DNA of 64,000 nucleotides from positions 93,788,628 to 93,852,627 of the forward strand of contig CM070875.1 in assembly GCA_036365515.1 (NCBI GenBank), written 5' to 3'. This document shows positions 20,953 through 32,115 of this stretch, piece by piece. Both the position numbers and the translations under genes were made by a program. The notes under the pieces were generated by a model. The model ran no database searches. It worked only from the letters and a program-made list of their open reading frames with translations, and had not been told where the DNA came from. Positions within the stretch are counted from its first letter, which is position 1; each line of letters begins with the position of its first letter. This DNA comes from Torymus aiolomorphi. Lineage: Eukaryota > Arthropoda > Insecta > Hymenoptera > Torymidae.

Positions 20953-21480
20953 TTAAACGGTGAAATTGAGACGACGACGAATTCGTCGACTTGGAGCGTC
21001 ATCACAGTGGTAGTCTCGCAGTCGCTTCATAGGCATCTTTACCGGTGACATCGTGCCCGAGGAGACGGTGATGCACATTGGTGAAGAGCCCAACTCGATA
21101 ACATCATGCTTCTCTCCGAATTCTGAAGAAAAGCACAATGGTCGTAGCTTATACTTCTCCAAAAATCCGGGCGAAAAGCACGAAGGCACTGGTGAGAGCG
21201 ATGACGGTGGCGACAGCGGCGGCAACACCAACGGTGGACAGTCGGGTAGCCGCTCAACGAATACTGGAGATGGATTCAGCAATCTTTGCGGCGTGAATAT
21301 TGGCGACGAAATCGGTGACTTGATGGGCGATGACGTAGCCATCAACACCATCAACGCCGAAAGGAATTCGCCGTCACTATTCATCGCGAGGCCGATCTTC
21401 CAATCGAAGTCGGCCTCAGCCCAAGTTGTACTCGTCGTCGTCTCAAATCCTCCTCCAAGAATATTGCTCGATGAGTCCAT
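20953..21480 (-). CDS. Hypothetical intronless protein with histone-type gene layout
   Basis: 175 codons from the ATG at 21478-21480 (MDSSSNILGGGFETTTSTTW). The frame is open further upstream to 21693, but the TATA box at 21515-21523 rules that part out. The N-terminus is Ser/Thr-rich with WAEADFDWKIGL; the middle is Ser/Pro-rich (SSPIKSPISSPIFTPQR, then LPPLSPPSSLSPVPS); the C-terminus is strongly basic (KRLRDYHCDDAPSRRIRRRL). SP/TP sites suggest phosphorylation. It is not a histone and I do not recognise the family. TATA box, no intron and tandem histone-like stem-loops together suggest S-phase-linked expression (inference). It may be a Polinton accessory gene or an independent gene. Confidence 0.5.
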   Translation of the reverse strand: MDSSSNILGGGFETTTSTTWAEADFDWKIGLAMNSDGEFLSALMVLMATSSPIKSPISSPIFTPQRLLNPSPVFVERLPDCPPLVLPPLSPPSSLSPVPSCFSPGFLEKYKLRPLCFSSEFGEKHDVIELGSSPMCITVSSGTMSPVKMPMKRLRDYHCDDAPSRRIRRRLNFTV

Positions 21481-21514
21481 TTTGCGAATGATAATTAATT
21501 TACAAACTGCGCTG

Positions 21515-21523
21515 CTTTTATAG
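21515..21523 (-). promoter_or_regulatory. TATA box of the 20953-21480 ORF
   Basis: Minus-strand CTATAAAAG, 35-43 bp upstream of the ATG at 21480. Confidence 0.6.
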
Positions 21524-21748
21524 CCAAAGCGCGGACCTAGACGAGACTCGATGCATGGTAGGGGTAAATCGCTCAAGTAGATATTTGAACTTAAAATAAT
21601 TTTCATTCGACAGAGAGAGAGCGTTATATTTCTTAAAGAATTTTGTTTATTTGAAATAATTTCAAGGTCATTCGATCTAGAAGAGAGAGACATTCTTTTA
21701 TTTCGCCTAAGTTAATTTGAAAAAGAGTAGAATTTTTTCGAAGTGCGT

Positions 21749-23781
21749 ATATGGGAGCGTCCAGCAGAAACGGGCCACCGAGCGCGCGCGGTGCCTTTTT
21801 TCGCGTAAAAGGCGCTCTGTTTAACCCGTTCATAATCGTATGCTGCGTCTTTGGAAAAAAAACCAAGGACCTATATCGATAGATTTTTTCCTGCTCTCTC
21901 CAATGGTGCCATTGTTTTTATTGCGAAACGCTTTCTTCCGGACGAAAACTCGAGTTGAATATTGAAAGCCATATATCTCAAAGTATATCATGTTTTTTTT
22001 CAAAATAAACTACACCATTGGAAAGTACAACTCTTAAGCTTCAAAACCCTATCTTGGAGAAGTTGGAGAAATAAAGGGTTTAAAAGTAACAACATGAAAA
22101 AGACAGCGCCGAGGGTCCGCGTGAGCCCCTCGCGCCCGTGCGTACGGCACGTTTAAGTGCACGCTCTATTCAATTCGCTAATAATCGTGTACCAAATCTC
22201 TGAAAAAAGAACTAAGGACATATATCGATAGATTTTTTCCTGCTCTTTCCAATGGTGCTATTATTTTTATTCCGAAATGCTTCTGTCCGGGATTAGTTCC
22301 CGAAGTGCCCGCTAGATGGCAAGCACCAAGCGCGCTACCTTCAATGAAAAACATCACCCCGCGGGCTTAAATAGAGGCCTGCGTCGCCCACTAGCCAGGT
22401 GCTTTATGCACATGCCTTATTACTTTGTCCCTTTGTCTTATTGCCTTAATAAAAAAAAGCTTAATAAAACGTCTAACATTTTAAATCGTTGCTGTAATCC
22501 TTTTGATGAAATAAAACATTCATCGAAGCTACAAAACAGGCTAGCCTCAGCTAAGACAATACCTGGAACTTAATTGTTTCATTGTATTAAATTATTAAAT
22601 GATGCCAAAAAGTTAGAACTTAAAAGATTTTCAGCGTCAGAAGATTCTCAATTATATCCACCGATCAAAAAAGAAAAAGTACTTAAAACTCAAAGAAAGA
22701 AGCGGATGTCGCAAAAAGGACAATTCTTATAAAATCAAAAAAATGTAAAAAAATTAGAATTTAAAGGAAAAGGTAATATTGTTATGCCAGATTAAACAAT
22801 CTATAAGGTTATTTTAAATTTCTATTTCACTGCTTTCAGTGCGTTCATGGATATTTTTATGTTTAATATATTATGTTTTTCAAATTTTGTTATATAAATG
22901 AACAAAGTTCATTGTAATATTATACTAACAGTTACAACTAGATCCACAAAATTATGTCCACGTATTGGCATTGTAAGTTACAAAACATTTTATATTTACA
23001 AAAAAGAAAGGGCGAAATAATACATCGCGTGTATTAATCCGCCCTTGAGCATAGCGTAAAAAGTTCGGGCAGCCGCTGTCTTTTTGATCTTACTATTTTT
23101 GAACTTTTCATGTTTCAACTTAAAAATATAATATTTTATAGTTTAAGACTTGTACTTTTGAAGAATATAATTCATTTTGAAGAAAAGACTGATATTTTAT
23201 TGAAAAAATAGAGTTTAAACATTCAAATGGAATTTTCAACTAGAAGGAAGCATTTCGGAATAAAAATAATAGCACCATTGGAAAGAGCAGGAAAAAATCT
23301 ATCGATATATGTCCTTAGTTCTTTTTTCAGAGACTTGGTACACGATTATTAGCGAATTGAATAGAGCGTGCACTTAAACGTGCCGTACGCACGGGCGCGA
23401 GGGGCTCGCGCGGACCCTCGGCGCTGTCTTTTTCATGTTGTTACTTTTAAACCCTTTATTTCTCCAACTTCCCCAAGATAGGGTTTTGAAGCTTAAGAGT
23501 TGTACTTTCCAATGGTGTAGTTTATTTTGAAAAAAAAACATGATATACTTTGAGAAAAATGGCTTTCAATATTCAACTCGAGTTTTCGTCCGGAAGAACG
23601 CGTTTCGCAATAAAAACAATGGCGTAATTGGAAAGAGCAGAAAAAAATCTATCGATATAGGTCCTTGGTTTTTTTTCAAAGACGCAGCATACGATTATGT
23701 GCGAGTTAAACAGAGCGCCTTTTACGCGAAAAAAGGCACCGCGCGCGCTCGGTGGCCCGTTTCTGCTGGACGCTCCCATAT
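21749..23781. mobile_element. Non-autonomous element with 535 bp terminal inverted repeats
   Basis: 21749-22283 and 23247-23781 are near-perfect inverted repeats of equal length, starting ATATGGGAGCGTCCAGCAG. Each arm also carries a direct repeat of about 75 bp (CTATCGATAGATTTTTTCC-like to the CCGAAATGCTTC end). The 960 bp core has no recognisable transposase. The flanks GCGT and GTATC show no clear target duplication. It may be a MITE-like derivative of a Foldback- or Mutator-type element; the superfamily is unknown. Short open frames inside the arms are incidental. Confidence 0.8.
22284..23246. other. Core of the long-TIR element
   Basis: 22445-22730 has a coding look: NRCCNPFDEIKHSSKLQNRL in frame 1, stop, then a second open stretch ending KKRMSQKGQFL before a TAA near 22731. 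No family recognised. It could be the last exons of a captured or degenerate gene, or chance. 22740-23246 is AT-rich without a gene. Confidence 0.3.
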
Positions 23782-23815
23782 GTATCAAAATAAATTCGCG
23801 AATACATATTGTATT

Positions 23816-23818
<3 letters not shown>

Positions 23819-23889
<71 letters not shown>
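23819..23889. repeat. (TA)n microsatellite, left of fold-back element
   Basis: About 35 TA units ending at the left arm of the fold-back element. Confidence 0.9.
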
Positions 23890-25974
<2,085 letters not shown>

Positions 25975-26205
25975 TATTTTGACCCGTCGGAATTTTGAAC
26001 CGTCGTTATTTTGACCCGTCGGAATTTTGCGCAGACGGAATTTTGAACCTTCGTTATTTTGACCCATCGTTATTTTGACCCGTCCGAATTTTGAACCGTC
26101 GTTATTTTGAGCCGTCGGAATTTTGCGCAGTCGGAATTTTTAACCGTCATTATTTTGTCCCGTCGGAATTTGGCGGGTCGGAATTTTGAACCGTCGGAAT
26201 TTTTT
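25975..26205. repeat. Tandem 16-18 bp repeats (CCGTCGGAATTTTGA type)
   Basis: About a dozen alternating units of CCGTCGTTATTTTGA and CCGTCGGAATTTTGA, with GCGCAG variants. Weaker copies (CGTTATTTTGAA) continue to 26410, just before the pogo-type gene. They may be subterminal repeats of that element. Confidence 0.7.
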
Positions 26206-26509
26206 TTCTGTCTTTGTGATAACTTGTCGAATAAAAAATATTATCGTAACATTTGAATTCGCTAATTATTATTTCGAAATATGTACATTCGTCACATTGG
26301 TCGTCTGATTTATTAATTTCTGAATAATTAAAATCGTTATTTTGAATTTCGTTACAAAAATAATCGTTAAAAAAAAAGTCGGAGTTTTGAAAATTCGTTA
26401 TTTTGAACCGCACTCTTTACTATGAATAATTGTAAATAATATAACAGAAATCAACAGGAAGTAGTCCGAATTACATGAACAATTTGTTTGTAGATAACTC
26501 ATAAAAAAG

Positions 26510-28190
26510 ATGTACGTTAACCCTATGAATGTAATAAATCTGTTATTGATAGCTTTCCAATCAATGAATTTAAAAAATACCCCTATAAATGAAGATGAAA
26601 TTATTTTGAAGAATTCTATTGAAAAAATTTTATTAGATGCGATGAATGAGTTTAATAATATTGAAATAATCGACAATAACACCTTAGATTTTGAAGAACC
26701 TTATAAAGATGTTAACATGGAAATTGTAGATGATGACGATAAAGATTGGGCTTACTATGACAACCTTGGACAGTGTACACAAGACGAAGAAGGATTGTCT
26801 CATGATTATAAAAGTAGAGTGGTTGAATTCTGGAGAAGCGGAAAAAATAAAAATCTTGCTCTAAACACAGTGCAAAATAGATTTCGTCAAGTTTCATCCA
26901 TAACCCAATTAAAACGTTGGGCTAAAACGCTAAATAAAGGAGGCACATACAGAGAGAAAATAGGAAGAATTTGTGATTTTGTTTTGCAGAATTTCAAAAA
27001 TGCTATACAAGCTGGTCACATAATACACGACAATGATTTACAAAGATGGGCACTAAAAGCACAAAAATAGATTGGTTGTGAAGATATACGTTTTAGAGCA
27101 TCAAACCATTGGTTGACTAATTTTAAAAAAGCTCATAGAATAGTGGGTAGAAAAATTAATAAATTTATTACAAAAAAAACTTTAGAAGGGGCTGATTATT
27201 TAAAAAGCCAAGCTGATGCATTTGTTCATAAAATTAAGAATATCATAAGGGAGAAAGGTGCAGCTAACGTTTTTAATACTGATCAAAGTGGATTTCAGTT
27301 GGAGATTTATTCTGGAAGAACCTTAGCTGTGGAAGGAGAAAAGCAAGTTCAATGCCTTGTTCAATCAGTCTCCTCAACGACTCATAGTTACACTATTCAA
27401 CCGTTTATTTCTGGGGATGGTCAGCTTATATCGCCACTTTTTGTGGTATTAAAGGAAAATAGTGGAGAATTTGGACCTGTTGTTCAGGAAGGTCTTTTTC
27501 GACCGAACAATGTTTATGTTATGGCATCAAAATCTGGAAAATTAACTTCAGGTAAGATTTATATTATGCATTCGTAGAGTTAAATTTCATAACGTACCAT
27601 CATAAGAAATAATTTTAAGATTAATTTTATTGTAGATCATTTTAAAACACGGCTCAAAGAAGTATATTTTCCGAATGTCGGTTCGACTAGTGTTCTTTTA
27701 CTTGACTCATGGAGTGGACATTGTCCTAAAGTAATTCAAGAAGTAAAACCTGCTGATAAGGAATTTATCGTAAAAGTAATTCCCAAAGGCACTACCGGTA
27801 AAATTCAGCCATTAGACGTTTATGGATTCAGAATTTGGAAAAATTACGTTCGACATTTCTCGGACAGTGTCATTCTCATGGATGAAGATTTGAATCTACA
27901 TTTAAGAAATAACATAATAAAACTCCAATCTCTAGTACACAATCAATTATCTTCGCCAAGGTATAAAAATTTATTCAAGTATTCTTGGTACAAAAGTGGA
28001 TATGTAGAAGAAAAACCAGAAACATTTATTAATCCGGTTGAATTTGGATTTGGAGACAAATCTAACGTGACATGTGGAGTCGAAGGCTGTTCAAATGTAG
28101 GAATAATCAGTTGTTCATGGTGCAAAAAAAAAATTATGCCTAAAGCATTTTTTTGAAGACTATCATTATTGTACAAAATATGAAGAGTGA
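26510..28190 (+). pseudogene. pogo-type transposase with C-terminal zinc finger
   Basis: Exon 1 (26510-27551) and exon 2 (27636 to 28190) are separated by an 84 bp intron with GTAAGA...TAG borders. The N-terminus is acidic. A CENP-B-like DNA-binding region follows (HDYKSRVVEFWRSGKNKN to NHWLTNFKKAHRIVGRK). The DDE domain shows Asp 1 in VFNTDQSGFQLE, Asp 2 in VLLLDSWSGHCPK and Asp 3 in KIQPLDVYGFRIWKN. The C-terminus has a Cys-rich finger (CGVEGCSN, then SCSWCKKK). Two lesions: TAG at 27068-27070 between the two DNA-binding parts, and one extra A in the A-run at 28123-28132, which shifts the last codons and gives a premature stop at 28156 instead of 28188-28190. The rest is well kept. AATAAA follows near 28217. 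The role is cut-and-paste transposition at TA sites. Confidence 0.85.
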
Positions 28191-28216
28191 ATATAAAAAG
28201 TATAACTAACATTTCA

Positions 28217-28222
28217 ATAAAA
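28217..28222 (+). terminator. Polyadenylation signal of the pogo-type gene
   Basis: AATAAA about 30 bp after the native stop at 28188-28190. 28223-28443 is AT-rich without other features. Confidence 0.45.
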
Positions 28223-28443
28223 ATGAGATCAAAAACAAACTATTTATCCTGAAATATTTAATATAAAACTATAACATAATTTTAATAAGTGTTTGCTTTT
28301 TCTTTCAAATTAATAAATTTAGAATTTATTAAATTTATTAACTTTAAGTAATTAATAAAATTGATTTTTACCTACTTGAAATAATTTAAAAAATTATATA
28401 GCTTTATATTTTGTTTAATTTAATTTAGTTTATAATGCACTGA

Positions 28444-28745
28444 AAAAACTCAAATCGATCCAAAATGTCACTCTTACAGGTTTTTGGGTATTTTGTTTTT
28501 TTGTTTTTTGTTTTTTTTGGTCTTTTTTGTTGTTTTTGTTTGTTTGTTTTTTTTTGTTTTTGTTTGTTTGTTTGTTTTTTTTTGTTTTTTTTTCTTTTTG
28601 TTTTTTTTGTGTTTTTTTTCTCTTATGGGTTTTTGGGGTCGCTGAATTCGAATAAGGTGTCCGCTTTCATCCGGCGTCATCTTATTCGAATTCAGCGACC
28701 CCAAAAACCCATAAGAGTGACATTTTGGATCGATTTGAGTTTTTC
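28444..28745. mobile_element. Small hairpin element with T-rich expansion in one arm
   Basis: The ends AAAAACTCAAATCGATCC (28444) and its complement (28745) and the inner arms GGGGTCGCTGAATTCGAATA (28636-28655) and complement pair into one long hairpin. About 130 bp of T-rich sequence with TTTGTTTG units (28490-28620) interrupts the left arm. Open frames here come from the T-rich repeat. Confidence 0.7.
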
Positions 28746-28987
28746 TAATAGATTTGACCTTCAACTGACCTTCACCCTGACCTGATGAGGTCAAACGGAC
28801 ACCGGATTCGAATTCAGCATGCTCGATTACATATAATAAAGTAGGTCAGGTTCCCGAAACCGAAAGTTCGATTTCTTTGTAGAGCTGCGTTATTATCCAT
28901 TTTGTTTCATTTACAATTTTTTTTTTTTATGATTTAATTTTGTAAATGGACTCATTGCCCGTATATCTCTTAAATAAATAAATAAAT

Positions 28988-30040
28988 AATACGTTGATTT
29001 ACCCGACGATATACACTTGGAATATGAAATTATTAAAATAGCTCAGTTAGTTCACCCCATCTAAGGGGTGTTTTGGTAGAGTGTTCAATAATGTTTATTT
29101 TATTTCTTAATTTTACTTATAATGCGATGATTTCTTTTCAGATTCGAAAAATTTTAGAATTTTTGTGTTGGAAAAGGTGTCAAAATATATCATTTTTCTC
29201 TTATAAATCAAGGGGATGCAATCCTTAACGTCGAAAATAATATACAAATAATTGTTTTTGAACAACAAATAATATTTACTTTGTTTCACTGACAAATTCG
29301 AAACGGTTTCCAAGAAATGTAGGAAAATCCGTTTTTCGGGGTGCACTTTAGGGGTTATTTTCACCCCTTAAATCGCCGAATTAGCACAAAAGAAAAAACA
29401 CGGGTGAAATATTTTTCGATGTACTACAACATATCAAAAAATGAAGAAAATTGTGAGAGATTAAAAAATACATTATCGGGGTTGTAATTTTGGGGGTGTT
29501 TTACCCCCTATGTAGGGTTTTTTCTCAAAAATTCCGGAGCACATAAATTTTAGTTATAAACTTGAATATAATACGTTGATTTACCCAACGATATTCACCT
29601 GGAATATTAAATTATTAAAATAGTCAAGTTAGGGGTAGTTCACCCCGTCTAAGGGGAATTTTGGAAAAGTGTTCAATAATGTTAATTTAATTTCTTAATT
29701 TTATTTATAATGCGATGATTTCTTTTCAGATTTGAAAAATTTTAGAATTTTTATGTAGGAAAAGGTGTCAAAATATCTAATTTTTCTCTTATAAAAACAA
29801 GGGGATGCAACCCTTATTGTGGAAAATAATACACAAATACTTGTTTTCGAACAACAAATAATATTTACTTTGTTTCACTGAGAAATTCGAAATAGTTTCC
29901 GAGAAATGTAGGAAAATCCGTTTTTGGGGATGAAGTTTAGGGGTGATTTTCACCCCTCAAATCGCCAAATTAGCACAAAAGAAAAAACACGGGTCAAATA
30001 TTTTTCAATGTACTACAACATATAAAAAATGAAGGAAATC
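28988..30040. repeat. Tandem duplication of a 580 bp unit
   Basis: 28988-29568 and 29569 to about 30040 are direct copies beginning AATACGTTGATTTACCC, differing by scattered substitutions and small indels. Each unit contains GTTCACCCC...CTAAGGGG and GGGGTGAT/TTTTCACCCCT stretches. No gene. The second unit stops where sequence flanking the next LTR element begins. Confidence 0.75.
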
Positions 30041-30143
30041 GGTGAGGTACACCTGGGGTAGTTTCCTTGTTAGTACAAAAGTTGATACATTTCAGTTTAT
30101 AAAAAACTTTATTTTTGTTGTAAGATGGTACAAAAGTTGGTAC

Positions 30144-31518
30144 TGTAACGGCAGGCGCGTCTGTGTGTGTGTATGTGCGCGAACACGGAGCTCGGATCGA
30201 GCCGATCTCCGACGCACGGTATACACACAGGTAGTTGACCGAAAACATAAACATACCGCGGCCTTGGGGAAGGCAAGGCCGACAATTGCGGCATGAGAAT
30301 TGGCAAGTAGAGTCGGGCTTGTCCTCGTATGACTCCGGGGGCTTGCGTGTGTGTGTGTAGTTGCTCGCACGTGTAAAGTACCGAGCGCAACTACGACACA
30401 CAATGAGCCCCGAAATGAAAACTCGCGACAACCTTGCGCGAGGGGGAAGGAGAGCGAGAGACAGAGCCCGGCAGTATCGCTTCTGCCGTAGCTAAGGCAG
30501 CTGATCGTCCCCCGTGCGCCAAGACTTGGAGAGTCAGAGTGTAGTGCACGAGAGGGAGAGAGAGAGACGCCGCAACGAGCGGTGCAATAGTGCAGCGAAG
30601 GAGAGAGAGACGCAGCACGGCGCCGAGAGCCGCGTTCCCTCGTGGTTGAGAGAGAGGGAGAGAGAGCCACGCTCAACCGCGGCCGAGAGCGCAAGTGAGA
30701 GAGGAAGGGAGCATCGCGGCTGAAGCCAGCTACGGCCGAGCCGACTCGCGGGAGCGAGAGAGAGAGCGAGAGCCCCGCGGCCGAGAGAAGAGGGGAGAGA
30801 GAGAGAGACGCGGCAGCACACGGCAGCCGACACCGCCGAGAGGGTCCGATCAAGCCCTGACTATAGGCGACGGAGGTAAGTCCTGGCCAGGCGATTGCGT
30901 GCCTCCCCCCGAGGACGACGAGCGTCCGGGGAGCGAGACCCGCGCGAGTGAGTGAGGCCGCCGACGCGCGCGCGAGAGTCGTTCGCGCGCGGCGATTGGC
31001 CTACGTCGGCGCGAGCCGCTTTTGCGCGTACGTGTGTGCGACCGCGCACACACGTACTTCGCGTGCGCGGGCGCACCACCCGAGTCAGCGCGTACCTAGA
31101 GTACGCGCCGCGCGTGTAAATAGTGAACAGCCTCCAGGGCTCCAATAAAGATAATTCGTTGCTTTTATTTGTTTGCGTATTATTTCACGCAGCCTAATTT
31201 CAATTCCCTATTCGGTGGCACGGTGAAGAATACCGCCGGCCTCCGCGATCGCGGGTACGTAGTACTCGCGTGATAACTGAGCAGCTGGGACAGCACGCTC
31301 GAGAGAAATCGCGACGACGAAGTCGCGCGTTGTAACGGAGCGAAAAGGCGCGGCTGCTGCTGTAAGCAGCCGACGGCGAGCAACAGCATGGAGCTGATGG
31401 GCCGCTAATCATCGAGGGTTGGCACGAGTAAGTGCTCGCGCCTGTTAATTGCTGCGCCGTTCATCGGCAAGTCCGCGTTGAGATATAGCGCATCGAGGAC
31501 AGCTTTTAGCCCGTTACA
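30144..31518 (+). repeat. LTR1 (1,375 bp)
   Basis: TGTAACGGCAGGCG...AGCCCGTTACA, preceded by the GTAC target copy. GA-rich in the middle (30545-30810), with AATAAAG near 31145 as a probable polyadenylation signal. It differs from LTR2 by a segment of about 37 bp near 30768-30806 that LTR2 lacks. Confidence 0.9.
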
Positions 31519-31520
31519 AC

Positions 31521-31540
31521 TGGCGCCCATAACGTGTGGA
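31521..31540 (+). promoter_or_regulatory. Primer binding site
   Basis: TGGCGCCCATAACGTG starts two bases after LTR1. The TGGCGCC opening is common in LTR elements, but I cannot name the tRNA. The same site recurs at 37961 in the terminal fragment. Confidence 0.6.
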
Positions 31541-32115
31541 AACACGGACACCTGCCACCGACGAGCGTGCGGGGAAATTGTTTTTTTTTCCTAAGGATTG
31601 AAGGAAAAGCGGGTGGTGCTGATAACTGCGACGCGCCGCGTACCAAATTTCGTGAGCGCGCGATAACTTGCGTGTGTAAGCGTGTGTGTGTGGATTCTGT
31701 CGGTACGGAGACCGGCAGTGAGAAATACATTTTTTTTCTCGACCAGAAAATTACGATTTAAAATTTTGGGAAACGGTTTCGCGGAAATTTTTGCTTTACT
31801 TTTCGAGATAAAAGTAGCGGTTTAGCGTCGCCCAGCTGAAGGTATAAAATTGTAAGACCTCAACTGGGAGTCGAACCGAAACACACACACGCACTCAAAG
31901 GGAGTGTACCTGGTTAGGCGGGAAAATTAAATTGTATTTATTTTTTACTTTTTGTAATTTTGGTGCGCCAACCAGATACGTGCGTGCGATCGATTAGCGG
32001 CGCACAGGTACACTCCGAGAGAGATTAGAACTTGTTGAGAGCGAGTTTCGTGCGGCTAATAACCCGTAAACGAGTTGCGCTGAATAGATTTTGACAGCGA
32101 GTAGTCAAATCAGCG

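Noticed and set aside
21053..21523. Plus-strand Gly/Ser-rich ORF opposite the 20953-21480 gene
   Set aside because: It lacks the TATA box and 3' signals, which fit only the minus-strand gene; probably a mirror frame.
20953..21693. Extended ORF with start at 21693
   Set aside because: The TATA box at 21515-21523 lies inside the extension, so transcripts would start after it; ATG 21480 fits better.
25975..26205. CRISPR-like array
   Set aside because: Adjacent units without unique spacers of fixed length, in a eukaryotic setting; this is a tandem repeat.
28465..28794. Phe/Val-rich and Lys-rich open frames in the T-rich tract
   Set aside because: Products of the T-rich repeat inside the hairpin element.
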